Shown here one piece after another: positions 52,688-61,578 of a stretch of DNA of 64,000 nucleotides. The stretch's first letter is position 1; each line of letters starts with the position of its first letter. The notes beneath the pieces were generated by a model that did no database searches, was not told the origin of the DNA, and saw only the letters and a list, made by a program, of their open reading frames with translations. Source of the stretch: G963662985 sp963662985 (lineage in GTDB: Bacteria; Chloroflexota; Anaerolineae; Anaerolineales; UBA11579); contig OY760067.1 in NCBI GenBank assembly GCA_963662985.1, positions 930,001-994,000 of the forward strand. Direction: 5' to 3'. The position numbers were made by a program, and so were the translations under genes.

Positions 52688-53419
52688 ATGGCAAACATAA
52701 AACCTCTAATCGGCATTTGTACTCGTAAGATGGATAAGGAATTTTTTCCGAGCGTTGGCGCGCCACGAAGTTATGTGGAGGCCGTGATGCGTGCGGGGGG
52801 AATCCCGATTTTGATGCCTTTTGAACTTACGGGCAAAGATCAAGCGCACTTGTTGAACTCATTAGATGGGGTGATTTTCACTGGTGGGGGCGACTTGGCG
52901 GTGGAATTCTATGGGGGGACGATGAGTGAGTTGGTGACGGATATTGATGAAGATCGCGATCGATTTGAAATGGATTTAGCGAATTTGGTTTTGGAACGTG
53001 ACTTGCCTGTGCTAGGGATTTGCCGTGGGCTGCAATTGTTGAATGTGGCGATGGGGGGCACTTTGATTGAAGATATTCCGAGCGAAGTGGCAGATGCGTT
53101 AGGCCATCCTTATGTGGAGGGAGATGCGTTTGATAAGCTGGTGCATTCGATTGAAATTAAAGAAGATAGCTTGTTGGGGGACGTGTGTGGGGTGAAGGAA
53201 TTGCAAGTGAATAGTTTGCACCATCAAGGAATCCGCAAGGTGGCAGATGGATTGGAAGCTGTGGCGTGGGCACCGGACGGAGTGATTGAAGGGGCTGTGA
53301 TGCAGGATCGAGATTTTGGAGTGTTGGTGCAATGGCACCCAGAGTGTTTGCCTGAGGAAGCACATGCACAAGCGCTGTTTGCAGCTTTTGTGAAAGCTGC
53401 GCAAAAGAGAGTTGGATAA
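52688..53419 (+). CDS. Class I glutamine amidotransferase-like hydrolase (peptidase C26, PuuD-like)
   Basis: Protein of 243 residues. It begins KPLIGICTRKMD, with LDGVIFTGGGDLAVEFYGG, the nucleophile Cys near residue 111 in LGICRGLQLLNVAMGG, and His/Glu near residue 215 in VQWHPE. PuuD-like enzymes hydrolyse gamma-glutamyl amides such as gamma-glutamyl-GABA. Two adjacent ATGs follow AAAGGA; the second has the better spacing. A glutamate racemase gene begins 16 bases later, so a role in glutamate or cell-wall metabolism is possible. Confidence 0.88.
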   Translation: MANIKPLIGICTRKMDKEFFPSVGAPRSYVEAVMRAGGIPILMPFELTGKDQAHLLNSLDGVIFTGGGDLAVEFYGGTMSELVTDIDEDRDRFEMDLANLVLERDLPVLGICRGLQLLNVAMGGTLIEDIPSEVADALGHPYVEGDAFDKLVHSIEIKEDSLLGDVCGVKELQVNSLHHQGIRKVADGLEAVAWAPDGVIEGAVMQDRDFGVLVQWHPECLPEEAHAQALFAAFVKAAQKRVG

Positions 53420-53435
53420 TCGATAGGGTATGGAT

Positions 53436-54251
53436 ATGAAAGCAAATGCACCGATTGGCATTTTTGATTCTGGATTGGGGGGTCTTTCTGTTTTGCGAGA
53501 AATTCGCAAAGTGCTGCCCTATGAGAATATCTTTTTTGTGGCTGACCAAGGACATATTCCTTATGGACCACGAGAAATGGATGAAGTGCGAAGGTTCTCA
53601 GAGGAGATTGCGCATTTGATGATGGCGCATGGAACTAAGATGATTTTGATTGCGTGTAATACGGCATCAGCGGCGGCATTAAACTCTTTGCGAGAAAAGT
53701 ATCCGGATTATTTGTTTGTGGGGATGGAACCCGCGATTAAACCTGCGGCGGAGACTACGAAAACTGGTGTGGTAGGTGTTTTGGCCACCCCAGCTACTTT
53801 TCAAGGGCCGTTGTATGCTTCGGTGATTGAACGCTTTGCGCAAGATGTGCGGGTGATGAAAGATACGTGTGTGGGGCTGGTGAAAGCAATTGAGGGAGAT
53901 TCTGAAAAGGATGCGGAAATTGTGTTGCGACGAGCTTTGGAGCCGATGATGGCAGAAGATGTGGACACGATTGTGTTGGGGTGTACGCATTATCCGTTTG
54001 CAATTCCAGTGATTCGTAAAATTGTGGGGTCAGATGTACGGATTATTGACCCTGCCCCTTCGGTGGCACGGCATACACGAGATGTGTTGACTGAGAATGG
54101 TTTGCTCAATTTAAGCGAGACAAAACCGGAATTATTGTTCCATACGTCTGGATTACATGCAGGCAGTGCGGCGCAAGTGGAGAAGATGCTGGGAGAGAAG
54201 ATGACGATGTGTGGATTCCATTGGGATGGGATGCAGATTGTTTTGGATTAG
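53436..54251 (+). CDS. murI: Glutamate racemase
   Basis: Protein of 271 residues that makes D-glutamate for peptidoglycan. IGIFDSGLGGLSVLREI starts the enzyme; the two catalytic cysteines are in LIACNTASAAAL and VLGCTHYPFAIP. GVVGVLATPATF and the terminal IIDPAPSVA complete the family pattern. The ATG at 53436 has AGGG seven bases before it; the ATG at 53430 is less well placed. Ends at a convergent terminator. Confidence 0.95.
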   Translation: MKANAPIGIFDSGLGGLSVLREIRKVLPYENIFFVADQGHIPYGPREMDEVRRFSEEIAHLMMAHGTKMILIACNTASAAALNSLREKYPDYLFVGMEPAIKPAAETTKTGVVGVLATPATFQGPLYASVIERFAQDVRVMKDTCVGLVKAIEGDSEKDAEIVLRRALEPMMAEDVDTIVLGCTHYPFAIPVIRKIVGSDVRIIDPAPSVARHTRDVLTENGLLNLSETKPELLFHTSGLHAGSAAQVEKMLGEKMTMCGFHWDGMQIVLD

Positions 54252-54269
54252 AACTTATTTATGAAAACA

Positions 54270-54304
54270 AAAAAAGCTGTTCATGAAAGAACAGCTTTTT
54301 ATTT
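54270..54304. terminator. Bidirectional terminator between murI and the DUF1385 gene
   Basis: AAAAAGCTGTTC-loop-GAACAGCTTTTT, 12-base stem with A and T runs on both sides. Confidence 0.9.
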
Positions 54305-54321
54305 TAAATCATTGAGAAGAG

Positions 54322-55287
54322 TTATGCTTCCGCAGGTAATTCTTCTGTTTTATGTTTTTTACCATTTTCTTGATAGTCTAAGATCTCAGAAAAGGTTTCT
54401 TTTTCTTCTGTGGCTTCTTCATATTCTTTCATCAAGTTGAAGGAGGCTAAGCTGACTTCAAGCATATCCAAGGTGGGCTCTTTGGTGGAGAGCTTTTGCA
54501 AGGCTAAGTTAGGTTTGATGAGCATTTGGACAAATTTTTTGTCTAAATTATTGGCGGTCCAACGTTGATATTCATAGGCGATGCCAGCCAAAATGGGAAT
54601 GGCAAGCACACGCACAATCAAACGGGGAACGATGCTCATGGGGCCTAACAAGGTGAAGAAGATGACGGAGATGACGACCAAGGTGAGCATAAAGGCGGTA
54701 CCACAGCGGGGATGTTCGATGGAACATTGAGCGGCACTTTCGGGAGTGAGTTCGGCATTGCTTTCAAAGGCATTGATGACCTTATGTTCGGCTCCGTGAT
54801 AAGAATAGACTCGTTGAATGTCTTTCATGAGGCTGATGACCCACATATAGCCAATCAAAATGACTAGACGGAAGGCGCCTTCTATGAGGTTACCAACCCA
54901 GTGAGGGGGATTTAGAAAACGTTCTACGAGGTAGCTGAGACCGGTGGGAAGCAAGAAGAAAAGACCGACTGCCATGAGGATGGAAACAAGGAGGGTGATG
55001 AAAAGCATAGGTCCTTCGATATCTTCATCTTCATCGGTTTGGACGTTGGCAGACATGGTGAGGAAGCGCATACCCAAGCCAAGGGCGTCCCAAAGAGCGA
55101 TTACGCCACGTACAAATGGCCATTTTTTAATATTCGTGGTGTAGATGCCTTCGAGTTTTTCAACATGGCGAAGGATCTGCCCTTCTGGAGAGCGCACTGC
55201 CATGGCGACATATTTGGAGCCGCGCATGAGCACGCCTTCCATCAATGCTTGACCACCATAATTTGGCATTTTGGATTCAGTAGGCAT
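54322..55287 (-). CDS. DUF1385 family membrane protein (YqhQ-like)
   Basis: Protein of 321 residues. The opening YGGQALMEGVLMRGSKYVAM is the family signature, followed by VEKLEGIYTTNIKKWPFVRG. Four or so hydrophobic helices follow (about 85-125, 140-165, 195-245). The conserved YSYHGAEHKVINAFE and HPRCGTAFMLTLVV lie between helices. Family function is unknown. The C-terminal 60 residues are charged and longer than usual. Start 6 bases after AGGAG. It begins 1 base after the upstream peptidase gene ends. Confidence 0.9.
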   Translation of the reverse strand: MPTESKMPNYGGQALMEGVLMRGSKYVAMAVRSPEGQILRHVEKLEGIYTTNIKKWPFVRGVIALWDALGLGMRFLTMSANVQTDEDEDIEGPMLFITLLVSILMAVGLFFLLPTGLSYLVERFLNPPHWVGNLIEGAFRLVILIGYMWVISLMKDIQRVYSYHGAEHKVINAFESNAELTPESAAQCSIEHPRCGTAFMLTLVVISVIFFTLLGPMSIVPRLIVRVLAIPILAGIAYEYQRWTANNLDKKFVQMLIKPNLALQKLSTKEPTLDMLEVSLASFNLMKEYEEATEEKETFSEILDYQENGKKHKTEELPAEA

Positions 55288-55288
55288 A

Positions 55289-56662
55289 TTATGCTCCTAA
55301 GTTGTAGATGGTGTTGACCAAAGCACGCATACCTTTGGTCCAAGTTTCTAAGTGCAGGCGTTCGTTGGGGGAGTGAATGGAATCGCCGGGGAGGCCAAAG
55401 CCTGTGAGCACGGATTCGACGCCAAGTTTCTTTTGCATTTCACCGACAACCGGGATGGAACCACCGGAACGTTCGAAAATGGGTTTGGTGTTCCATTCTT
55501 CTTCGAGGCCGTCGCTGAGCGCTTGGACGTATTTAGATTTTCGATCACTGATGGATGCAGTGGCACCACCAGTATATTCGAGTTCCCAACGGACAGTGTC
55601 ACGGAAGGTGGCTTCTAAGAAGGTACGCATTTGTTTGGCCGTTTTTTCGGGAGTTTGGTTGGGGACGAGGCGGGTGGTGATTTTGGCAGAGGCTTTGGCG
55701 GGAATGATGGTCTTGCCACCTTCGCCGGTGTAGCCTGAGATCATGCCATTGACGTCTAATGTGGGGCGACCACCAGCACGTTCGATGGGGGTGTAACCTT
55801 TTTCTCCGAAGAGCTTGGGAACACCTGTTTGGGCGAGATAGTCTTCGGTGCCATCGGAAAGACGGTTGAGTTCGGCTCGTTCTTCTGCGGACATTTCGAG
55901 AACGTCGTCATAGAAGCCAGGGAGTTGCACACGACCTTCGTCGTCGATCATTTTGCCGATTACGCGAGCGAGTTCATTGGCGGGATTTTGAATCACGTTG
56001 CCATATCCACCAGAGTGTACGTCTGCATTGGGGCCGTAGACGGTGATTTCAAAGCTGGCGATGCCACGTAGGGCATAGTTGATGGAGGGTTGGGTGGGGG
56101 AGGCCATGCCGGCATCAGGGTTGAGGCAGATGTCACAAGCAAGCATGTCTTTGTAATCTTCTAAGAATTGTTCCATGCTGGGACCACCAGACTCTTCTTC
56201 CCCTTCAAGCATAAACTTAAGATTGACAGGAAGATCGCCGGATTGGACAACAGCTTCAATGGCATTGAATGTGGCGAGAATTTGACCTTTCATGTCAGAG
56301 GTACCACGGCCGTAGACATAACCATCTTCTTTGATGGTGGCTTCAAATGGTTGTGTTTTCCAGAGATCAAATGGATCGGGGGGTTGCACATCATAGTGCC
56401 CATAAAGCAGGACCGTGGGTTTGTCTGGGCCGGCAGAAAGATTTTCGCCGTAGACAAAGGGGTGCATTTTGGTTTCGATGATTTGAACATTGGTGAGCCC
56501 GATCGCTTTCATTTTGTCAGCGCTCCATTGGGCTGCTTTGAGAATATCTGCTTTGTAAGCAGAATCTGCAGAAACAGAAGGAATGGCGATAAATTCTTTC
56601 ATTTCACTGAGGAAACGATCATGGTTATCTGCCAAGAATTGTTTTGCATTTGCTTTGCTCAT
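55289..56662 (-). CDS. M20 family dipeptidase/peptidase
   Basis: Zinc peptidase of 457 residues. Metal ligands and active-site acids are in LLYGHYDVQPPDP, YGRGTSDMKG and LEGEEESGGPS. The lid domain includes VYGPNADVHSGGYGNVIQNP, and the C-terminus has GFGLPGDSIHSPNERLHLE. This matches the unspecific dipeptidase (CNDP-like) branch of M20. No signal peptide; cytoplasmic use of peptides is expected. AGGAAAA precedes the ATG. Confidence 0.93.
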   Translation of the reverse strand: MSKANAKQFLADNHDRFLSEMKEFIAIPSVSADSAYKADILKAAQWSADKMKAIGLTNVQIIETKMHPFVYGENLSAGPDKPTVLLYGHYDVQPPDPFDLWKTQPFEATIKEDGYVYGRGTSDMKGQILATFNAIEAVVQSGDLPVNLKFMLEGEEESGGPSMEQFLEDYKDMLACDICLNPDAGMASPTQPSINYALRGIASFEITVYGPNADVHSGGYGNVIQNPANELARVIGKMIDDEGRVQLPGFYDDVLEMSAEERAELNRLSDGTEDYLAQTGVPKLFGEKGYTPIERAGGRPTLDVNGMISGYTGEGGKTIIPAKASAKITTRLVPNQTPEKTAKQMRTFLEATFRDTVRWELEYTGGATASISDRKSKYVQALSDGLEEEWNTKPIFERSGGSIPVVGEMQKKLGVESVLTGFGLPGDSIHSPNERLHLETWTKGMRALVNTIYNLGA

Positions 56663-56736
56663 AGTATGTTTTCCTTTAATTATTATTTGCTAATTTTTCT
56701 TATTACTCTCTATTATGTGACTTAATCCATTTAATT

Positions 56737-57741
56737 TCAAGATTGGAGGGTTTTGATCTTATCAGTGATCAATTTAAGAGAGGTGTCAAAACGATAGTAC
56801 ACATTGTTGTGTCCATCGGGGTATTCTTCGTAGAAATGAGGAATGTTGTGTTTTTGAAGCTCACGAACGTAAATGCGGGCGCTGAATTGGAGATTGTATT
56901 GATCGTAGGCACCACAATCAAGATAATAAAAATTGAGTGAGCGGAGCGCATCGGCGTATTGATCGATTAGATAGACGGGATCATGAGCGAGCCAGCGTTG
57001 CCAAACTTCGGGAATGAGTTCGCCGGTGTGCATGTCAAAGGGGAAGTCAAATCCAAATTCTGACTCAGGATTGGGCGAATAACAGGCAGCCATAGAGATG
57101 GTGTTGGCTAGAATAAAAGGCTTTTTATAAGTCCATGCGTCAATTGGGTCAGCAACAAAGGCAGGGAAGTTTTCGGCTCCCATTTTTTCATATTCAATGA
57201 GGAAGGGGAGAAAATCTGGTTTGTAGCCTGTTTCAAAATTCTTGTCACCACTGTGATCAGCGACATTGCCAAAGACTTCGGGATGCATCATGCCCATAAT
57301 GGTAGCACCGTAGCCGCCGGAAGAATGCCCCATGATAATGCGATAGGCAGGGTCTTGGACGGTGCTATAGGTGGCATCAACATAGTCGACTAATTCGAGA
57401 AGATAGTCTTGATAGTTACCAAGGGCGGATGTGTTGAGATATTGGGCACCGCCATAACTGGTGGAACAATCGGGGAGGACAGCAATCAGGGGAAGAATTT
57501 CTCCGGAAAGAATGAGACGATCTAGTCGATCTTGGATGTTCTCTTCCCATAATGAATCGTTGAGAAGTTTCATACCACGGAAGCCAATGCCGGTGAGCAT
57601 GTAGGCGGTGGGATAGGTTTGGCTGGGGTCGTAGTTGGGGGGGAGATAGACAGGGAGTTTGCGCATGATGGGATCATTGCGAGGGTTGCCCTCGAGTACT
57701 TTGCTGGTGTGTTTGGTGATTATGATCTGTGATTCTTGCAT
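56737..57741 (-). CDS. Esterase D/enterochelin-esterase-like hydrolase
   Basis: Alpha/beta hydrolase of 334 residues. KLPVYLPPNYDPSQTYPTAY is the standard opening of the putative esterase (PF00756) family, with the nucleophile in IIMGHSSGGYGATIMG and the base in EEYPDGHNNVYYR. No signal peptide is visible. The substrate may be an S-formylglutathione-like thioester, a feruloyl ester or a siderophore ester; sequence does not decide. AAAGGAAAAAAGA precedes the ATG. Confidence 0.87.
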   Translation of the reverse strand: MQESQIIITKHTSKVLEGNPRNDPIMRKLPVYLPPNYDPSQTYPTAYMLTGIGFRGMKLLNDSLWEENIQDRLDRLILSGEILPLIAVLPDCSTSYGGAQYLNTSALGNYQDYLLELVDYVDATYSTVQDPAYRIIMGHSSGGYGATIMGMMHPEVFGNVADHSGDKNFETGYKPDFLPFLIEYEKMGAENFPAFVADPIDAWTYKKPFILANTISMAACYSPNPESEFGFDFPFDMHTGELIPEVWQRWLAHDPVYLIDQYADALRSLNFYYLDCGAYDQYNLQFSARIYVRELQKHNIPHFYEEYPDGHNNVYYRFDTSLKLITDKIKTLQS

Positions 57742-57769
57742 TCTTTTTTCCTTTTCTATCTACTCTTTT

Positions 57770-59815
57770 TTATTGTGCTTGTTTTAAATGTAACTCTTCC
57801 CATTCTTGTATGGTGTCTTCTAAGTCTTTTTGAACATAGGCGTATTCTTCTCCTAGGGATTGGATGTCTTCTGGGGTGCTTTGAGAAGATTGCATTTGTT
57901 TTTCAATTTTATTGAGCTTCATCTCTATTTCTGTGATGAGCTCTTCTATTTGGACGATACGATCTTCAATGCGTTTACGTTCAAATTTAGAAAGTGGTTT
58001 CTTTTCTTCTTTCATCTGGGATGCAACAACCGGTGAGGGTGTGCTAGATGTTGATTGCTCTACTTTGGGGGTTGGTTGTGGCACATCATTCACGACGGTA
58101 TCTTTTTGACGATATTCGGTATAGTTGCCTTTGAAGATTTCGAGTGATTGTTCGCGGTCGTCAATAAACCAAATTTGGGTGGCAAGGGCATCAATCAAAT
58201 AACGATCATGAGATACGAGAATAATGGTGCCATTAAAATCCGCTAAGACGGTTTGGAGAATTTCTTGAGAGGCGATGTCAAGGTGGTTGCTAGGTTCGTC
58301 CAAAAGCAAGAGGTTGGCATCGGTGAGAGAGAGTTTGGCTAACGCTAAACGCCCACGCTCGCCACCACTGAGGGTGCTGACCTGTTGATAATGAGTTTCG
58401 CCACGGAATAAATAACGGCCTAGATAGGAGCGGATTTCTTTTTCTAACATGCCGGGTTTGATGCTTTCAATCTCTTGAATGAGAGTATTCTCTGCTTTGA
58501 GATTTTCATGTGCTTGGGCAAAGTAGCCAATTTTGAGGCTGGCACCGAGGTTGACCTGCCCGGCAAGGGGTTCGATTTGACCGAGGATGGTGCGCAAAAA
58601 TGTTGTTTTCCCTGAACCATTGGGGCCTATCAAGGCAGCACATTCTAGACGGTGCAAGGTGAGCTTTTCAATCTCAAATAAGGGATTGTTGGGATAGCCG
58701 ATGGTAAGATCGTTGGCACGAATGATGATGTTGCCGCTACGTTCTTTGGCACGGATCTTCAATTTCATGTTAATTTCTTTACTCTCTGATGGAGAACGCA
58801 AAGAACTTATTCGACGGTAGGCTTCTTCCACGCCCATGGGATGGCGAATGTTGCGGCCGTCACTAGTAAGGTCGCTCCATTTTTTACCCCGTACTCCTTC
58901 AAATCCAAATTTCTCAACTGCAAAAATTTCTCTTGAAAGGCGAGCAAGTTTGCCTTGTGCCATTTGGGTACGTTGGCCAGCCATGTTACGGCGGATGTAG
59001 TCGATTTCTTTGAGCATGCGCGCACGCTCAGTTTCGGCAAAGCGAATGCGGTCTTCGGTGCGTTGTTCTCGATGGACGAGATAAGCGGAGTAGTTGCCGC
59101 GATATTGTTCAATGCCACCAAAGCGCATTTCTAAGATGACAGTGGCAACTTTATCGAGGAAATAGCGATCATGGGACACAATCAAGACTGCGCCTTCCCA
59201 ATCCCGAAGATATTTCTCAAGCCATTCGACGGCTTGAATGTCGAGGTGGTTGGTGGGTTCGTCTAAGATGAGCAGATCTGGATTAGAAAGCAGAAGCTTG
59301 ACCAAAAAAGCGCGAGTACGCTGACCACCAGACAATTTGCTAAGGGGCATTTGATATTCTTCATTTTTGAAACCAAGCCCTTCGAGCGCTTGTTTGATGC
59401 GGAAGAGATAGGTGTAGCCACCTTTGTTTTCATACTCTTGTTGGAGGGCGCCATATTGATTAATCAGGGCTTCATCGTTGGAATGCTGTGCTAATTGTTT
59501 TTCTAATTCCTTGAGTTGGGCTTCTTGTTTTAATAAAGGCGCAAAGCCTTGCATACATTCATCCCACAGTGTTTTTTTGGATTCAAATTTAGCAACTTGA
59601 GGAAGATAGCCGATGGTGAGACCTTTGGCTTTGATGACCTCCCCTTCTGAGGCGGATTCTTCCCCAGCGATGACACGCAGCAAAGTTGTTTTGCCGATGC
59701 CATTGGCGCCGACGATGCCCATGCGGGCTTTGTTAGGTACGTTGAATGAAACACCGGAAAAGATGTCGGTGGGGGGGTAGGCTTTGGCTAGGTTGTTGAC
59801 AGTTAATAGTGACAC
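57770..59815 (-). CDS. ABC-F family ATPase
   Basis: Soluble ribosome-associated ATPase of 681 residues. The first domain has Walker A GANGIGKTT, signature LSGGQRTRAFLVKLLL and LLILDEPTNHLDIQAVEWLE. A charged linker (RMLKEIDYIRRNMAGQRTQM) follows. The second domain has GPNGSGKTT, LSGGERGRLALAKL and LLLLDEPSNHLD. A C-terminal coiled coil (about 620-681) ends the protein. The GTG at 59815 is chosen: GGGAG lies seven bases before it and the conserved VSLLTVNNLAKAYPP begins there. Uup/YdiF-like subgroup is likely. Minus-strand TATAAT at 59903-59908. Confidence 0.93.
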   Translation of the reverse strand: MSLLTVNNLAKAYPPTDIFSGVSFNVPNKARMGIVGANGIGKTTLLRVIAGEESASEGEVIKAKGLTIGYLPQVAKFESKKTLWDECMQGFAPLLKQEAQLKELEKQLAQHSNDEALINQYGALQQEYENKGGYTYLFRIKQALEGLGFKNEEYQMPLSKLSGGQRTRAFLVKLLLSNPDLLILDEPTNHLDIQAVEWLEKYLRDWEGAVLIVSHDRYFLDKVATVILEMRFGGIEQYRGNYSAYLVHREQRTEDRIRFAETERARMLKEIDYIRRNMAGQRTQMAQGKLARLSREIFAVEKFGFEGVRGKKWSDLTSDGRNIRHPMGVEEAYRRISSLRSPSESKEINMKLKIRAKERSGNIIIRANDLTIGYPNNPLFEIEKLTLHRLECAALIGPNGSGKTTFLRTILGQIEPLAGQVNLGASLKIGYFAQAHENLKAENTLIQEIESIKPGMLEKEIRSYLGRYLFRGETHYQQVSTLSGGERGRLALAKLSLTDANLLLLDEPSNHLDIASQEILQTVLADFNGTIILVSHDRYLIDALATQIWFIDDREQSLEIFKGNYTEYRQKDTVVNDVPQPTPKVEQSTSSTPSPVVASQMKEEKKPLSKFERKRIEDRIVQIEELITEIEMKLNKIEKQMQSSQSTPEDIQSLGEEYAYVQKDLEDTIQEWEELHLKQAQ

Positions 59816-59925
59816 TGCTGTGCTCCCATATGGAATGATTTTTCCTACAGATGAGGAATTTTTAAAGATCTTTTGCAAATTAACGCACAAAATCTACAGC
59901 ACATTATAATAGATTTTCAGTGCAT

Positions 59926-59933
59926 GATATAAT
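59926..59933 (+). promoter_or_regulatory. Candidate extended -10 upstream of the LCP gene
   Basis: TGATATAAT with TATAAT at 59928-59933. A second TATAAT (60010-60015 region, CTATAATAG) lies nearer the start and could be used instead. The divergent ABC-F gene has its own TATAAT at 59903-59908 on the minus strand. Confidence 0.45.
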
Positions 59934-60045
59934 GAAAAAAGCTGTTTATTAGAGAGAAGACATTGGAAGATTCCTATTAAAGAATTAATCATGGTTTTTA
60001 AAAGGAAAACTATAATAGAGCAAACTTCTATTGAAAGAAACTTTT

Positions 60046-61464
60046 ATGAAAAAGAAAATGAATAAAAAGACGATAATTATCATCAGTGTTTTTGCTGTGA
60101 TTGGAGTTGTGCTGGCAGTTTTGGCCTTTTTCAACTTTAGAGATTTTTTCACTACGTTCAACTTAGCCGATGGCGGCAGTGGACCTACAATTGAAAATAT
60201 ACTCCCTGAAATTGTGAATGATCCTGAAACGCAAACCGACGCAAATGCACCCACCCCCACTGTGCAACCCACACAAGCTGACATTGGTGGTTCACAAGCC
60301 GATCTCGCAAAATGGGATGGCAGTTCTCGAGTGAATATTCTGGTGATGGGGATTGACTATAATGACTGGCGTGCTGGACAAGGCGCTCCACGTACGGATA
60401 CGATGATTTTATTCAGTATTGACCCGAAAACAATGACGGCAAGTATGTTATCTATCCCGCGAGATTTGTGGGTGGAAATTCCAGGTTTTGGGTTTGCAAA
60501 AATCAATGCCGCTTATCAATATGGTGAAGATAATCGTTTGCCAGGTGGCGGCCCTGCTTTGGCAGTGAAGACTGTGGAAAAATTCTTGGGTCTTGATATT
60601 CATTATTATGCAAAGATTGATTTTCAGGCTTTTATTGAATTTGTGGACATAATCGGCGGGGTTAAGTTAGATATCACTGAACCAGTGAAAGTTGACATCG
60701 AAAGCACCGACTCTCCGTTTGTGATTCAACCCGGACGTGCTACTTTAAATGGTGAATATGCGTTAGGGTATGTGCGCTCCCGTGCAACTGGGGATGGAGA
60801 CACAGGACGTTCTCAACGTCAACAACAAGTGGTGATTGCGATGTTGCGCCAAGTGTTGCGCCCCTTCAACTTGACTAAGTTGACCACAAATGCGTTTGAT
60901 ATTTATAACCAACTTTCTTATGGTGTGGAAACAAACATGACCTTTGATGAGATTTTCAAGATGGGTATGTTGGTGTTGGACTTGGATGAAAGCAATATCA
61001 AAGGTGGTGTAATTCAACCTCCGAATCAAGTTATTTTCGCTACACATCCTGTGTTTGGTGAAATTTTGAAACCAATTACTGCTGAGATTCGTGTTTTACG
61101 TGATGAGTTGTTTGGTACGGCTACTGAAACTGCTTTAACAATTACAGGGAAGAGCGTGCAAGAATTGATGTTGCAAGAAGGTGCGACAGTCTCAATTTTG
61201 AATGGCAGTTCTTCTTCTGGTTTGGCCGGTGCCACAGCTGAATTCTTGCAACCTTATGGCATTAATGTGACCGAAACAGGTACCTCTGACAGTTTAGAGA
61301 CTTATTCTAAGATCTACTTATATACGGATAAAATTTATACGGCTAAGTTCTTGATGCAAGCATTGGAAATTCCTGAGAACCGTGTGTTCTTCATGGTGGG
61401 TGAACCGAGCAATGTGGACTTGGTGGTGGTGTTGGGCAGCCAATGGGCAGTGCCCGGACAGTAA
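60046..61464 (+). CDS. LytR-CpsA-Psr (LCP) family protein with LytR_C domain
   Basis: Protein of 472 residues that likely transfers a polyprenyl-linked glycopolymer to the cell wall. A basic N-terminus and one helix (IIIISVFAVIGVVLAVLAFF) are followed by a Thr/Pro linker. The LCP domain (about 100-255) has NILVMGIDYND, RTDTMILFSIDP, MLSIPRDLWVEIPGFG, KINAAYQYG and GRSQRQQQV. A C-terminal LytR_C domain (about 370-465) begins VSILNGSSSSGLA. The ATG at 60046 is preferred to an earlier TTG. Strong C use in wobble positions hints at high expression. Confidence 0.92.
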   Translation: MKKKMNKKTIIIISVFAVIGVVLAVLAFFNFRDFFTTFNLADGGSGPTIENILPEIVNDPETQTDANAPTPTVQPTQADIGGSQADLAKWDGSSRVNILVMGIDYNDWRAGQGAPRTDTMILFSIDPKTMTASMLSIPRDLWVEIPGFGFAKINAAYQYGEDNRLPGGGPALAVKTVEKFLGLDIHYYAKIDFQAFIEFVDIIGGVKLDITEPVKVDIESTDSPFVIQPGRATLNGEYALGYVRSRATGDGDTGRSQRQQQVVIAMLRQVLRPFNLTKLTTNAFDIYNQLSYGVETNMTFDEIFKMGMLVLDLDESNIKGGVIQPPNQVIFATHPVFGEILKPITAEIRVLRDELFGTATETALTITGKSVQELMLQEGATVSILNGSSSSGLAGATAEFLQPYGINVTETGTSDSLETYSKIYLYTDKIYTAKFLMQALEIPENRVFFMVGEPSNVDLVVVLGSQWAVPGQ

Positions 61465-61509
61465 GAAGTTTTGATTAAATAAACAAATCCTATTTCCAAA
61501 AATAGATGC

Positions 61510-61538
61510 AAAGGATCCCCTACTGCTGGGGATCTTTT
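61510..61538 (+). terminator. Terminator after the LCP gene
   Basis: AAGGATCCCC-TACTGCT-GGGGATCTTTT, stem with one bulge, then T-rich. Confidence 0.75.
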
Positions 61539-61563
61539 GTATTCCTTTAAAATAAGGTAAAAA

Positions 61564-61572
61564 TGGTAAAAT
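61564..61572 (+). promoter_or_regulatory. Leaderless-type extended -10 of the phosphoesterase gene
   Basis: TGGTAAAAT with TAAAAT at 61567-61572, six bases before the ATG at 61579. No Shine-Dalgarno site lies between. Confidence 0.55.
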
Positions 61573-61578
61573 ACAACT

